Numbered from the stretch's first letter, positions 40,452-50,489 are shown. The stretch: 64,000 nucleotides of DNA from Streptomyces flavidovirens DSM 40150 (GCF_000429085.1 NZ_AUBE01000003.1:124001-188000), one strand, 5' to 3'. Notes: generated by a model not told the origin, from the letters alone. Numbers and translations are program-made.

Positions 40452-41204
40452 TCAGCCTCGTCCGATGTACGGCATCGTCGTCGCCAGCACCGTCGCGAAC
40501 TGCACATTTGCCTCAAGCGGCAGCTCCGCCATGTGCAGCACCGTGCGCGCCACGTCCCGTACGTCCATCACCGGCTCCGCCATCAGCTCGCCGTTCGCCT
40601 GGAGGATTCCGGCCTGCATCCGCTCCGTCATGTCCGTCGCCGCGTTGCCGATGTCGATCTGGCCGCACGCGATCCGGTAAGGACGCCCGTCCAGCGACAG
40701 TGACTTCGTCAGGCCCGTCATGGCGTGCTTGGTGGTCGTGTACGCGATGGAGTTCGGCCGGGGCGCGTGCGCCGAGATCGAACCGTTGTTGATGATCCGC
40801 CCGCCCTGCGGGTCCTGACCCTTCATCTGCCGGAACGCGGCCTGCGCGCACAGGAACGAGCCCGTGACGTTCACGTCGACGACCGAGCGCCACTCCTCGT
40901 ACCGGATGTCCTCCACCGGCACCCCGCGCGGCCCGAACGTGCCCGCGTTGTTGAAGAGCAGGTCAAGGCGCCCGTACCGCTCGCGTACGGCGGTGAAGAG
41001 GGCGTTCACGTCGGCCGGAAGCGACACGTCCGCCGGTACGCACATCGTCTCGCTGCCCGCTTCCCGCGCGGTTTCTTCCAGCGGCCCGGTACGCCGCCCC
41101 GCCAGCGCGACCGACCAGCCCGCGCCCGCCAGTGCGAGTGCGACGGCCCGGCCGATGCCCGAGCCCGCTCCGGTCACGACGGCGATCTTCGTCTGAGGGT
41201 TCAT
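40452..41204 (-). CDS. SDR-family oxidoreductase
   Basis: 250 residues. Cofactor site [30 protein letters not shown] (Arg-Arg after beta 2 favours NADP), NNAG, Ser in NNGSISAH and Tyr-x3-Lys in AYTTTKHAM. Start at ATG 41204 (MNPQTK). Substrate unknown. A perfect 15-bp palindrome lies 12 bp upstream, in the gap shared with the divergent phoD gene. Confidence 0.92.
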   Translation of the reverse strand: MNPQTKIAVVTGAGSGIGRAVALALAGAGWSVALAGRRTGPLEETAREAGSETMCVPADVSLPADVNALFTAVRERYGRLDLLFNNAGTFGPRGVPVEDIRYEEWRSVVDVNVTGSFLCAQAAFRQMKGQDPQGGRIINNGSISAHAPRPNSIAYTTTKHAMTGLTKSLSLDGRPYRIACGQIDIGNAATDMTERMQAGILQANGELMAEPVMDVRDVARTVLHMAELPLEANVQFATVLATTMPYIGRG

Positions 41205-41215
41205 GGCCCAGCAGC

Positions 41216-41230
41216 GTACGTGACACGTAC
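41216..41230. promoter_or_regulatory. GTACGTG-A-CACGTAC palindrome
   Basis: Perfect 7-bp arms around one base, 12 bp upstream of the SDR start and 67 bp upstream of phoD. Resembles TetR-family operators in size; no local regulator is obvious. Confidence 0.6.
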
Positions 41231-41296
41231 ATGAAAGCGCGGCGACGCCCCGCGGCACTCCAATGCCTCTGACAACAGCCGTCAGGGGAGGGGCAG

Positions 41297-42973
41297 ATGA
41301 CGACCACATCTGGGGCATCTGGGGCATCTGGTGCGTCCGGGGTAGCTGGGGCATCAGGCCATGGCCGTGGCCACGGCCAGGAGCTCAGAGCCGCCGCCCG
41401 GCACATCCAGCGCCGCAGGTTCCTCACCGTCACCGGAGCCGCCGCCGCGCTCGCCTTCGCGACGAACCTTCCGGGGACCGCCCAGGCCGCGGAGCTCGAC
41501 GCCAAGCGGATCACTGACGACCCCTTCACCCTCGGCGTCGCGTCCGGAGACCCGCTCCCCGGGTCCGTACTCCTGTGGACGAGACTCGCCCCGAAGCCGT
41601 ACGAGCCGGACAGCGGCCTCCCGCGCGCCCGCGTCCAGGTGCGCTGGGAGCTCGCCCACGACGCCCGCTTCCGCCGGACCGTCAGGCGCGGTCACGCCAC
41701 CGCGCACCCCGAGTTCCACCACAGCGTCCGCGTCGAGGCCGGCGGGCTCGCCCCCGACCGCGTCTACTACTACCGCTTCCGCGCGGGCGACTGGATCAGC
41801 CCCGTGGGCCGCACCCGCACCGCGCCCGCCCGCGGCGCCCGTATCAGCGAGCTGCGGCTCGCCGCCGTCTCCTGCCAGGCGTACCACGACGGCTATTTCA
41901 CCCCGTACAAGCACCTCGCGGAGGAAGACCTCGACGTCGTCTTCCACCTCGGCGACTACCTCTACGAGTACGCGGTGAACGGCGTCGGCGGCGCCCGCGC
42001 CTACACCGACCGCCGGCTGCCCGGTCACTTCAACCGCGAGACCCTCACGCTGGAGGACTACCGGCTGCGGTACGCCCTCTACAAGTCCGACCCGGACCTG
42101 ATGGCCGCGCACGCCGCGCACCCCTTCGTCGTCACCTGGGACGACCACGAGACGGAGAACAACTACGCGGGCGAGACCCCCGAGAACGGCGTACCGCCCG
42201 AGGAGTTCCTGCTGCGCAGGGCCGCGGCGTACCGCGCCTACTGGGAGAACCAGCCGCTGCGCGCCCCGCAGCGGCCCGACGGCTCCGACATGCGGCTCTA
42301 CCGGCGGCTGCACTTCGGGCGGCTCGCGCAGTTCGACATCCTCGACACCCGCCAGTACCGCTCCAACCAGGCGTACAGCGACGGCTGGAAGCTGCCGGGC
42401 CCCGAGTCCGAGGACCCGTCGCGCACCATGACGGGCGCGGAGCAGGAGCGGTGGCTCATCGACGGCTGGCGCGAGTCGCGGGCGCTGTGGAACGTCGTAC
42501 CGCAGCAGGTCACCTTCGCCCGCCGCCGCAGCGTGAACGACCCGAAGGTCAGCATGGACGCGTGGGACGGTTACCCGGCCTCGCGCAGGCGGGTGCTCGA
42601 CGGGGCCCAGGCGGCGGGCGTGGACAACCTCATTGTGCTCACGGGTGACGTCCACGTCTCGTACGCGTTCGACCTGAAGAGGGACTTCGAGGACCCGGAC
42701 TCGCGCACCGTCGGCACGGAGTTCGTCACCACCTCCATATCCAGCGGGAAGGACGGCGCGGAGCGGCCCGCCAACTACGACCGTCTGATGCGGGGCAACG
42801 CGCACCTGAAGTTCTACAACGGCCGGCGCGGCTATACGACGGTCACACTCGGCGAGGACGCGGCGCGCGCGGACTTCAGGACCGTGTCCGCCGTCACGAC
42901 GCCCGGCGCACCGGTCACGACGGCGGCCTCGCTCGTGACGGAGGCGGGAAACCCCGGCCTGAAGCCCGCCTAG
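41297..42973 (+). CDS. phoD: Secreted alkaline phosphatase/phosphodiesterase PhoD
   Basis: 558 residues. Tat signal: [28 protein letters not shown], with the twin-arginine motif near residues 38-40, preceded by an unusual N-terminal run of [11 protein letters not shown] repeats. Catalytic domain with metal-binding [34 protein letters not shown] and a Cys in [12 protein letters not shown]. Hydrolyses phosphodiesters and cell-wall phosphates outside the cell; usually PhoP-controlled, although no clear PHO box is seen in the 92-bp gap. Divergent from the SDR gene. Confidence 0.95.
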   Translation: MTTTSGASGASGASGVAGASGHGRGHGQELRAAARHIQRRRFLTVTGAAAALAFATNLPGTAQAAELDAKRITDDPFTLGVASGDPLPGSVLLWTRLAPKPYEPDSGLPRARVQVRWELAHDARFRRTVRRGHATAHPEFHHSVRVEAGGLAPDRVYYYRFRAGDWISPVGRTRTAPARGARISELRLAAVSCQAYHDGYFTPYKHLAEEDLDVVFHLGDYLYEYAVNGVGGARAYTDRRLPGHFNRETLTLEDYRLRYALYKSDPDLMAAHAAHPFVVTWDDHETENNYAGETPENGVPPEEFLLRRAAAYRAYWENQPLRAPQRPDGSDMRLYRRLHFGRLAQFDILDTRQYRSNQAYSDGWKLPGPESEDPSRTMTGAEQERWLIDGWRESRALWNVVPQQVTFARRRSVNDPKVSMDAWDGYPASRRRVLDGAQAAGVDNLIVLTGDVHVSYAFDLKRDFEDPDSRTVGTEFVTTSISSGKDGAERPANYDRLMRGNAHLKFYNGRRGYTTVTLGEDAARADFRTVSAVTTPGAPVTTAASLVTEAGNPGLKPA

Positions 42974-42990
42974 AGCCTGTACGGCGGCAG

Positions 42991-43995
42991 CTACGCGTCG
43001 TCTCCCGGATAGCGGACGCCGATGCGGTCGCGTACCGCGTCGAGCGTCCGCATGACGGCGAGGCTGCCGGCCAGCGGGACGAGCGGCGACTCCTTCTCGC
43101 CCGCGCGCAGGCAGCGCATGACCTCGGCGGCCTCGTACTGGAGGCTGTGACGACCGTCCACCCCGGCGGTGAACTCCTCGGGCTCCGCCCCCTCCCGGTG
43201 CAGCACGAACCGGTCCGGACAGAAGAAGCCGCGCCCCAGCTCTATCCGGCCCTTCGTCCCCGTCACGGCCGCCGTGATGGGGGTGTCGGCCGTGATGGAA
43301 CAGCTCAGCAGTGCCGTCGCACCCGAATCCCACCCGAGCAGCATCCCCGTGTTCAGGTCCACCCCCTCCGGTGACAGCAGTGCGTCCGCCTGTACGCGGT
43401 CGGGCTCGCCGAGCAGCAGATGCGCGAACGACACCGGATACACGCCGAGGTCGAGCAGCGCCCCGCCGCCGAGCGCCAGGTCACGCAACCGGTGCTCGGG
43501 GGCGAACGGTCCGGCGAGCCCGAAATCGGCGTGTATGGTGCGCACTTCCCCCACCGCGCCGCCCTGCACCAGCTCCACGAGCCGCCGGACGACGGGGTTG
43601 CAGTACATCCACATCCCCTCCATCAGGAAGCGGTCGTGGCGCCGGGCCACGGCGACCAGCTCCTCGGCCTCACGGGAGTTGAGCGTGAACGCCTTCTCGC
43701 ACAGCACCGCCCGGCCGGCCTCCAGGCACATCCCGGCAGCCACCCGGTGCGCGGAGTGCGGGCCCGCGACGTACACGACGTCCACGTCCTCGTCCGTGGC
43801 GAGCTCCGCCCAACTGCCGTACGCCCGCGGTATCCCGAACCGGTCGGCGAACGCCTTCGCGGTGGCCGTCGTACGGGAAGCCACCGCGACCACCTCCGCG
43901 CCGTCGGTTTCCCGCATCGCGAGCAGGTCCGCGGTGAACGACGACGCGATGCCGCCGGTCGCCAGCACGCCCCACCGCACGGTTTTCTCGCTCAT
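42991..43995 (-). CDS. Gfo/Idh/MocA-family oxidoreductase
   Basis: 334 residues. NAD(P) site GVLATGGIASSFTADLL, VYVAGPHSAH, and catalytic LCEKAFTLNSREAEEL with the family Glu-Lys. Predicted NADP-dependent sugar or diol dehydrogenase. ATG at 43995 (MSEKTVRWG) is preferred; ten extra residues are possible upstream. Convergent with phoD (17-bp gap) and divergent from the MFS gene. Confidence 0.93.
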   Translation of the reverse strand: MSEKTVRWGVLATGGIASSFTADLLAMRETDGAEVVAVASRTTATAKAFADRFGIPRAYGSWAELATDEDVDVVYVAGPHSAHRVAAGMCLEAGRAVLCEKAFTLNSREAEELVAVARRHDRFLMEGMWMYCNPVVRRLVELVQGGAVGEVRTIHADFGLAGPFAPEHRLRDLALGGGALLDLGVYPVSFAHLLLGEPDRVQADALLSPEGVDLNTGMLLGWDSGATALLSCSITADTPITAAVTGTKGRIELGRGFFCPDRFVLHREGAEPEEFTAGVDGRHSLQYEAAEVMRCLRAGEKESPLVPLAGSLAVMRTLDAVRDRIGVRYPGDDA

Positions 43996-44063
43996 CCCAG
44001 CCCCCAGCAAAAATGTCTCGACCACACCGGACGAGCTGAGAGCATAGGTACGGATTCAACGAC

Positions 44064-45359
44064 ATGGAGATGCGAATGCCGGAGACAGGCCAGTCCACGC
44101 AAGGTCACATATCCGGCGCGGAGGCGGAAACCACAGCTCTTTCCTCCCCCTCCGCGCGTCGCACCAGCCTCCTGGTCACGCTGGTACTCGGCGGTCTCAC
44201 CGCCCTGCCACCGCTGTCCATGGACATGTACCTGCCCGCCCTGCCCGAGGTCACGAGATCCCTGGGCTCGCCCGCCGCCACCGTGCAGCTCACGCTGACC
44301 GCGTGCCTGGCCGGCATGGCGCTGGGGCAGCTGGTCGTCGGCCCGATGAGCGACAGGTTCGGCCGCCGCAGGCCCCTGCTCCTCGGCATGATCGTGTACG
44401 TCGTAGCCACCGCGATCTGCGCCTTCGCGCCCTCCACCGAACTTCTGATCGCCTTCCGCCTGCTTCAGGGCCTGGCGGGGGCGGCGGGCATCGTGATCGC
44501 CCGAGCGGTCGTGCGTGACCTCTACGACGGCGTCGAGATGGCCCGATTCTTCTCCACCCTCATGCTGATCTCCGGCGTCGCGCCGGTCATCGCACCCGTG
44601 ATCGGCGGCCAGGTACTCCGCCTCACGGAATGGCGGGGCGTCTTCGTGGTCCTCACCGCCGTCGGCGTCCTCCTCACTCTCGTGGTGTGGAAGTGGCTGC
44701 ACGAGACGCTGCCGGTGGAGCGGCGGCACGGGGGAGGCGTCGGCGAAGCCCTGCGCACGATGCGCGGCCTGCTCGCGGACCGGGTCTTCACCGGCTACAC
44801 GCTGACCGGCGGCCTGGCCTTCGCCGCCCTCTTCGCGTACATCGCCGCGTCCCCCTTCGTGGTCCAGGAAATCTACGGCGCGTCCCCCCAGACCTTCAGC
44901 CTGCTCTTCGGCATCAACTCGGTCGGCCTGATCACCGTGGGCCAGATCAACGGCAAGCTGCTGGTGGGCCGCATCAGCATGGACAAGGTACTGACCGCGG
45001 GCCTGCTCCTCATCGCCCTGGCGTCCCTCGCCCTCCTCCTCATGACCACCGGCGTCTTCGGAGAGGTCGGCCTACTCCCCATCGCGGCGGGCCTCTTCGT
45101 TCTGATGTCGTCGATGGGCCTGGCCCTCCCCACCACCAACGCCCTGGCCCTGATGCGCACCCCGCACGCGGCGGGCTCGGCGTCCGCGCTGCTCGGTACG
45201 TCGTCGTTCCTGATCGGCGCCATCGCGTCCCCCCTGGTCGGCATCGCGGGCGAGGCGACAGCGGTCCCGATGGCCGTGGTCCAACTGACCTGCGCCCTGG
45301 CCTCCCTGACCTGCTTCGCGGCGCTGTGCCGCCCGTGGCAGCGCGCGGCGGCGGTGTGA
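44064..45359 (+). CDS. MFS drug efflux transporter, Bcr/CflA family
   Basis: 431 residues, 12 predicted membrane helices. Family marks: MDMYLPALPEVTRSLG in helix 1, QLVVGPMSDRFGRRRPLL between helices 2 and 3, and RLLQGLAGAAGIVIARAVVRDLYDG in helix 4. Drug:proton antiporter of the DHA1 group. ATG at 44064 or 44076. Lies 68 bp from the Gfo/Idh gene start, divergent. Confidence 0.93.
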   Translation: MEMRMPETGQSTQGHISGAEAETTALSSPSARRTSLLVTLVLGGLTALPPLSMDMYLPALPEVTRSLGSPAATVQLTLTACLAGMALGQLVVGPMSDRFGRRRPLLLGMIVYVVATAICAFAPSTELLIAFRLLQGLAGAAGIVIARAVVRDLYDGVEMARFFSTLMLISGVAPVIAPVIGGQVLRLTEWRGVFVVLTAVGVLLTLVVWKWLHETLPVERRHGGGVGEALRTMRGLLADRVFTGYTLTGGLAFAALFAYIAASPFVVQEIYGASPQTFSLLFGINSVGLITVGQINGKLLVGRISMDKVLTAGLLLIALASLALLLMTTGVFGEVGLLPIAAGLFVLMSSMGLALPTTNALALMRTPHAAGSASALLGTSSFLIGAIASPLVGIAGEATAVPMAVVQLTCALASLTCFAALCRPWQRAAAV

Positions 45360-45399
45360 CGTCGACGGCTGGGCTCCGTACCCACGGCCGGGGTGCTGC

Positions 45400-45807
45400 T
45401 CAGGCGGGGACTGGCTCCAGGTCGGCACCGTCAAAGGGCGGATAGCTCTCGGTGTCCATTCGCTCAGCCGCGTCAATGTAGTACGCAAGAGCGTCGCGGG
45501 ATTGAGCGAGCCTGTCCATCTGATCGTCCAGTCGCCGCAGCCGTGACCGCATGGCGGCCAGCAACTCGGGACATCCGGGCAGCTCCGGGGCCTCTCCCAC
45601 CGCACAGGGCAGCAGGTACGCGATGTCCTCGGAGGACAAACCGGCACCCAGCAGGTGCCGGATCTGCTTCACCCGCAGTACGGCGTTCTCGTCGTACTCG
45701 CGGTAACCGTTGGCGCCGCGGTCTGCCTCCAGCAGGCCATGGGCCTCGTAGTAGCGCAACTGATGGGCGTTGACGCCCGTCCGACGACTCAGTTCCCCGA
45801 TCAACAT
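45400..45807 (-). CDS. MerR-family regulator
   Basis: 135 residues: HTH MLIGELSRRTGVNAHQLRYYEAHGLLEADRGANGYREYD and dimerisation helix to the end, no ligand domain. The single cysteine pair CAVGEAPELPGC might sense thiols or metals. Divergent from the reductase at 45857 with a dyad between them that fits a MerR-controlled promoter, so that reductase is the probable target. Confidence 0.92.
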   Translation of the reverse strand: MLIGELSRRTGVNAHQLRYYEAHGLLEADRGANGYREYDENAVLRVKQIRHLLGAGLSSEDIAYLLPCAVGEAPELPGCPELLAAMRSRLRRLDDQMDRLAQSRDALAYYIDAAERMDTESYPPFDGADLEPVPA

Positions 45808-45818
45808 CGAAACCTCGC

Positions 45819-45847
45819 TTGACCTTCACACCGGCATCAACGTTGAC
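45819..45847. promoter_or_regulatory. MerR-type dyad between merR and the reductase
   Basis: Imperfect dyad centred on TTCACACCGGCATCAACG with TTGACC at 45819 acting as a -35 candidate. The reductase ATG follows at 45857 with no ribosome site, so its transcript may be leaderless or very short-leadered. Confidence 0.5.
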
Positions 45848-45856
45848 GATCCTGTC

Positions 45857-46741
45857 ATGACCAACAAAACCGATACACCCGTGACAGTCATCGGACTCGG
45901 ACGGATGGGCCAGGCACTTGCCGGTGCGTTCCTGAAAGCCGGGCATCCCACAACCGTGTGGAACCGCACGACCTCCAAGGCCGATCAACTGGTGGCCGAG
46001 GGTGCCCAGCTGGCGCCAACGGCTGGCGACGCGCTCCAGGCCGGTTCCCTGACGATCATCTGCGTCACCGACTACCAGGCCATGCAGGAGCTGCTCGGCG
46101 CGAGCGATATCGAACTGGACGGCACGACGTTGATCAACCTGACCTCGGGCGACTCGGCCCAGGCCCGCGAAACCGCCCAATGGGCCGAGCAGCGCGGCGC
46201 CCATTACCTGGACGGCGCCATCATGGCCATTCCGCCGGCGATCGGGACCGCCGAGGCGGTCATTCTGCACAGCGGGCCGCAGTCGGACTTCGAGGCACAC
46301 AGGTCAACACTCGACGCGCTCGGCACCGTCACCTACCTCGGCGCGGACCATGGGCTGGCGTCCCTGTACGACGTGGCCGGCCTGGCCATGATGTGGAGCG
46401 TCCTGAACGCCTGGCTCCAGGGCACTGCCCTGCTCAGGACGGCCGGTGTTGACGCCGCAACGTACGCGCCGTTCGCGCAGCAGATGGCTGCCGGTGTGGC
46501 CGAATGGCTGCCCGGATACGCCAAGCAGATCGACAGCGGCTCCTTCCCGGCCGAGGTGTCGGCCCTGGAGACCGAGGCGCGGACGATGACACACTTGATC
46601 GAGGAGAGCGAGGCGGCGGGCGTCAACGCCGAACTGCCGAAGTTGATCAAAGCGATGGCGGACCGCTCGATCGCCGCGGGACACGGTGGGGAGCAGTACC
46701 CCGTGCTGATAGAAGAGTTCGGCAAACCCCACGACGACTGA
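45857..46741 (+). CDS. NAD(P)-dependent oxidoreductase, imine reductase / HIBADH type
   Basis: 294 residues. Rossmann loop VTVIGLGRMGQALAGAFLKAGHPTTVWNRT, with Arg after Asn indicating NADPH; then a helical C-terminal domain that dimerises (YDVAGLAMMWSVLNAWLQG). This layout matches imine reductases and 6-phosphogluconate dehydrogenase relatives. Start ATG 45857; the open frame further upstream overlaps the operator. Probably induced through the divergent MerR protein. Confidence 0.9.
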   Translation: MTNKTDTPVTVIGLGRMGQALAGAFLKAGHPTTVWNRTTSKADQLVAEGAQLAPTAGDALQAGSLTIICVTDYQAMQELLGASDIELDGTTLINLTSGDSAQARETAQWAEQRGAHYLDGAIMAIPPAIGTAEAVILHSGPQSDFEAHRSTLDALGTVTYLGADHGLASLYDVAGLAMMWSVLNAWLQGTALLRTAGVDAATYAPFAQQMAAGVAEWLPGYAKQIDSGSFPAEVSALETEARTMTHLIEESEAAGVNAELPKLIKAMADRSIAAGHGGEQYPVLIEEFGKPHDD

Positions 46742-46818
46742 CCGAGACAACGTCCGCCCTGGCGTCATCCTGGCCCCACCGTGCCGGTGGAGTTCCTGCT
46801 GCACGCCAGGTCCGCGAC

Positions 46819-46849
46819 GCGCCGATCGGGATCTGCTCCCGATCGGCGC
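46819..46849 (+). terminator. Hairpin after the reductase gene
   Basis: 13-bp perfect stem GCGCCGATCGGGA / TCCCGATCGGCGC with a 5-base loop, 78 bp after the stop. The rest of the 268-bp gap to the next gene end shows nothing else recognisable. Confidence 0.75.
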
Positions 46850-47009
46850 GACGGTGACATCGCTTCACGGCGGTCGGGCAAGAGGGCTGGGCCCCCGCGG
46901 CATCACGCCGTGTGGTGTGGCAGTACGGGCCCGGCGACTGTGGGGTCCATGGTGGCTCGTCCGGCGGTGCGGAGTGCTGCCTGGACCGTACGACCGGCCG
47001 CTCGTCCTC

Positions 47010-48335
47010 TCACCTCCGGCGGGCGTAAGCGATCAGGTGGGGGCGGTCCTTGCGGTCGGTCCAGGGGAACAGGGCCGTGCCGGCCACCTCCACCGCCGGA
47101 ACGTGCACGTTCGCCGGGAGTGCCGTGGGGCGTGACGTCGTGAGGTCGGCCTCCACGGGGGTGTGCGTCGCCGTTGTGCCGTACGCGATGCCTGTGTCCG
47201 TCGCCACCGTCAGAGACAGCGGCTTCGTGCCGTCCGCCTCCTCGAAGCAGTGCCCCGCCCCCGTCTCCAGGTCGAAGCCGAGGCTCCCGGCCACCACGTA
47301 CCGCCCCTCCGGCGCGACCGCCGCCCGCGGGTACGTCCCCGGCTCTATGGCCGGCTTCCGGCACTCGGCGTCAGCCAGCGACTTCCCCGTCGTCGCGTCG
47401 TGCACCGCCCACACGTCGTAGTCGGCCGCGCCCTCGCTGCCCCGCTTCTTCTTCCACCGGGCGAGAATCCGGCCGTCCACCACCGACGTCGGCACCCCGG
47501 AGGCCGGCTCCGTCCCGGCCGGCGCGGTCTTCCGGCTGTGCCAGCCGCCCCGCACCCAGAACTCCCGGCGCCCGCTCACCAGCACCCCCTTCTCCGTCAC
47601 CGCCCGCACCTGGGTCTCCACCCGGCACTCCCCGCACCCCTTCGGGTAGCGGAGGTCGGCCGGGGCGACGCGGGTCACCAGGCCTGTCGCCGGGTCGACG
47701 ACCGCGCTGTCCGCGCCACCGTCGCTGACGAGGATGCCGGGGCCGGCCCCGTTCACGCTCGGCACGTCGGCCCAGGGCAGCTCGACCCGCTGCTGCGTGC
47801 CGCTCTCGACGTCGTACACGTCGAGCGCCACGATCATGTCGGCGGCCGACAGCGCGTCCTCGCCGACCCTCCCGTACGACCAGGTGACGAAGAATTCGCG
47901 GCCGTCCTTGGCCACGGCGAACAGCCGGGGAAAGTGCTCCGGGTCGGACAACGGCTGCCACGGGTCGCCCGCCCACCGCGTCTTCCCGCTCGTCGCGTCG
48001 ACGGTCCGCAGACGGAAGCGGGTGGCGGACACCCGTTCCAGGTAGCCGACGCGCCCCGCGCTCGCGGCCACCGCGTAGTCCGGCGAGACACCGGTGACCT
48101 GCCAGCCCCGCTCATTGGTGTACGCCGAGGGAACGGCCAGCCGCGTCGCGGGCCCGGCCGCCGCGCTCTTCCTCGCGGGTGCGGAGGACCGGGGGGCCTT
48201 CCGTCCCCTGTCGGCATCGGCATCGGCGCCGGCGCCCGCGTCGTCGCCACCGCCGCCGCACGTGGCCAGCAGGAGCAGCAGCGCCAGAACGATCACACCG
48301 GCCACCAGAGCCACCCGTACGACCCGCTGTCCCAT
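47010..48335 (-). CDS. Membrane-anchored or lipoprotein-like WD/PQQ-type protein
   Basis: 441 residues from ATG 48335, preceded by a GGGGGGA ribosome site. N-terminal hydrophobic segment VVRVALVAGVIVLALLLLLATCGGG; the Cys is preceded by LAT, a poor lipobox, so an uncleaved anchor is equally likely. An Asp/Ala and Pro/Ser linker follows, then blades such as TVDATSGKTRWAGDPW and HDATTGKSLADAEC, recalling PQQ-like beta propellers. Several cysteine pairs may form disulfides. Function unknown. Confidence 0.82.
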   Translation of the reverse strand: MGQRVVRVALVAGVIVLALLLLLATCGGGGDDAGAGADADADRGRKAPRSSAPARKSAAAGPATRLAVPSAYTNERGWQVTGVSPDYAVAASAGRVGYLERVSATRFRLRTVDATSGKTRWAGDPWQPLSDPEHFPRLFAVAKDGREFFVTWSYGRVGEDALSAADMIVALDVYDVESGTQQRVELPWADVPSVNGAGPGILVSDGGADSAVVDPATGLVTRVAPADLRYPKGCGECRVETQVRAVTEKGVLVSGRREFWVRGGWHSRKTAPAGTEPASGVPTSVVDGRILARWKKKRGSEGAADYDVWAVHDATTGKSLADAECRKPAIEPGTYPRAAVAPEGRYVVAGSLGFDLETGAGHCFEEADGTKPLSLTVATDTGIAYGTTATHTPVEADLTTSRPTALPANVHVPAVEVAGTALFPWTDRKDRPHLIAYARRR

Positions 48336-48477
48336 GGTCCCCCCGAGGGTCACGTCAAGGGCGTCAGCGTAGCAACTGCCGCTCGCGCCGGATCAGTTCG
48401 GCCACACCCCGCCACCGGCCGCTCCCGCCCGCCACCGGCGGCCTCCGGCGTGCCCCGGAAGTGCCTAAAATTTGAAG

Positions 48478-49494
48478 GTGAACTCCACCCTCCCCACCGC
48501 AGAAGCCCTGCGCAGCGCACTCGCCGGACTTCTCGACGGGCTGCCGCCCAAGCAGGCCGCGCAGGCCGTCGAGCGGCTGATCGCGAACTACCGGGGCACC
48601 ACCCCCACCGGCGCCCCCGTGCTCCGCGACCGCTCCGACGTCGCCGCGTACGCCGCGTACCGGATGCCCGCGACCTTCGAGGCGGTACGTTCCGCGCTCG
48701 CCGCACTGCGTGACGCGGCCCCGGAGTGGATCCCGGCGACGCACACGGACATCGGCGGCGGGACCGGCGCCGCGACCTGGGCCGTGGCGGAGGCGTGGCA
48801 GGAGAAGGCGGCCAGTACGGTCGTCGACTGGGCCGAGCCCGCCCTCGCGCTCGGCAGGGAACTGGCCGAAGCCTCCGGTTTCCCCGCCCTGCGCGCCGCG
48901 ACCTGGCAGCGCTCACGGATCGGATCGGCGCTCCGGATCGAGAGCACTGATCTCGTCACGATCTCGTACGTCCTGAAGGAACTCACCCCAGCCGACCGCG
49001 CCACCCTCGTCACCGAGGCCGCCCGCGCCGCCCGGGCCGTCGTGATCGTCGAACCCGGCACCCCCGACGGCTACCTCCGCGTCATCGAGGCCAGGCAGCA
49101 ACTGATCGACGCCGGCCTGAGCGTCGCCGCCCCCTGCCCGCACAGCGGCGCCTGCCCCATCGAGCGCGGCACCGACTGGTGCCACTTCTCGGCCAGGGTG
49201 AGCCGCTCCTCCCTCCACCGCCAGGTCAAGGGCGGTTCGCTGCCGTACGAGGACGAGAAGTTCAGCTACGTCGCCGCCGTCCGTGGCGAAGTGGACGCGG
49301 ACCCGGCCGCCAACCGCGTGATCCGCAGGCCGCAGATCCGCAAGGGCATGGTCCTGCTGGAACTGTGCGCGAAGCCGGAGGAACTCACCCGCGAAACGGT
49401 CACCAAGAAGCGCCACGGCGACCTCTACCGGGCGGCCCGCGACATCGACTGGGGCGACGCCTGGCCGCCGCCGCCCCCGTCGGACACGCCCTAG
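48478..49494 (+). CDS. Rsm22-family small-subunit ribosomal methyltransferase-like protein
   Basis: 338 residues from GTG 48478. SAM loop HTDIGGGTGAATWAVAE and ISYVLKELTPADR, then the family cysteines CPHSGACPIERGTDWCHF. Mitochondrial Rsm22/METTL17 relatives bind an Fe-S cluster and act on small-subunit assembly. A -10 hexamer TAAAAT (48466-48471) ends 6 bases before this GTG and no ribosome site exists, so a leaderless transcript is likely. A TTG 6 bases earlier is the alternative. Overlaps the DDAH stop by 4 bp, convergent. Confidence 0.9.
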   Translation: MNSTLPTAEALRSALAGLLDGLPPKQAAQAVERLIANYRGTTPTGAPVLRDRSDVAAYAAYRMPATFEAVRSALAALRDAAPEWIPATHTDIGGGTGAATWAVAEAWQEKAASTVVDWAEPALALGRELAEASGFPALRAATWQRSRIGSALRIESTDLVTISYVLKELTPADRATLVTEAARAARAVVIVEPGTPDGYLRVIEARQQLIDAGLSVAAPCPHSGACPIERGTDWCHFSARVSRSSLHRQVKGGSLPYEDEKFSYVAAVRGEVDADPAANRVIRRPQIRKGMVLLELCAKPEELTRETVTKKRHGDLYRAARDIDWGDAWPPPPPSDTP

Positions 49495-50318
49495 CCGCGA
49501 GGCTCGCCGCGCAGCTCCTGCGTGCAGCACTTCACGCTGCCGCCGCCCTTCAGAAGCTCCCCGAGGTCCATTCCCACCGGTTCGTACCCGCGCGCCCGCA
49601 GTGGTGCGAACAGCCCGAGCGCGGTCTGCGGCAGCAGCACGTGCCGCCCGTCGCTCACCGCGTTGAGCCCGAGCGCCGCCGCGTCCGCCTCCTCGGCGAT
49701 GATCGCGTCGGGGAAGAGCCGGGCGAGGACGGCCCGGCTGCCGGGGGAGAAGGCGCCGGGGTAGTACATGACGTCGTCCGTACGGTCGTCGAGGACGGCC
49801 AGCGCCGTGTCCAGGTGGTAGTAGCGCGGGTCGACGAGGTCCAGGCCGATGACCGGGCGGCCGAAGAACTCCTGCGCCTCGTCGTGCGAAAGCGGGCTGG
49901 AGCGGAAGCCGCGCCCGGCGAGGATCCACGACGAGGTGACCGCGAAGTCGCCCTCGCCCTCGTTGATGTGCGCGGGCTCGCAGATCTCGGTGAAGCCGTG
50001 GGCGCGGAACCACTCCAGGTGCGCCTCGGCCTCCATGGCCCGTTCCGCGTACGCGAACCGGGCGCCGAGCACCCGCCCGTCGACGACGGTGGCGCCGTTC
50101 GCGGCGTACACCATGTCGGGCAGACCGGGTCTGGGGGTGAGGAGTTCGACGGTGTGGCCGAGGCTCCGGTAGCGGTCGCGCAGGTCTTCCCACTGGGTCA
50201 GGGCCAGCGGCAGGTCGACCGGCTTTCCGGGGTCCATCCAGGGGTTGATGGAGTACGTCACCCTGAAGTGCTCCGGGGGGCACATCAGGTAGCGGCGGGG
50301 CGAAGCGTCACGAGGCAA
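49491..50318 (-). CDS. Dimethylarginine dimethylaminohydrolase-like amidinotransferase
   Basis: 275 residues. Guanidine-modifying superfamily: VTYSINPWMDP, catalytic His in RYYHLDTALAVL and nucleophile Cys in SVKCCTQELRG. Hydrolyses N-methylated arginine to citrulline, or a related guanidino compound. TTG at 50318 is preferred: AGGAG lies 8 bases upstream and the protein begins near LPRDASPRRYLMCPPEHF, as in relatives. An in-frame start at 50399 adds a proline-rich leader. Confidence 0.88.
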   Translation of the reverse strand: MPRDASPRRYLMCPPEHFRVTYSINPWMDPGKPVDLPLALTQWEDLRDRYRSLGHTVELLTPRPGLPDMVYAANGATVVDGRVLGARFAYAERAMEAEAHLEWFRAHGFTEICEPAHINEGEGDFAVTSSWILAGRGFRSSPLSHDEAQEFFGRPVIGLDLVDPRYYHLDTALAVLDDRTDDVMYYPGAFSPGSRAVLARLFPDAIIAEEADAAALGLNAVSDGRHVLLPQTALGLFAPLRARGYEPVGMDLGELLKGGGSVKCCTQELRGEPRG

Positions 50319-50472
50319 TGAGGGCTCCTCACGAGCGGCATGAGGCCTGGGGCATGGGGCGCCTGCGGCCTGGGGGCACAGCGTGTGCGTGACAGCCATG
50401 GTCCGCCGAACAGGGCCGTCGCGCAGTGAACCGATCGGGTGGTTCCGTACTGGTCAGCTCGCGTCCACTCGA

Positions 50473-50489
50473 CGAGACGTGCCGTCTCG
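50473..50489. promoter_or_regulatory. CGAGACG-TGC-CGTCTCG palindrome, TetR operator candidate
   Basis: Perfect 7-bp arms with a 3-bp spacer, 22 bp before the tetR start. It can also influence the divergent DDAH-like gene. Confidence 0.75.

Noticed and set aside
41354..43333. 659-codon antisense frame over phoD
   Set aside because: No recognisable motif; phoD on the plus strand has a Tat signal and all metal motifs.
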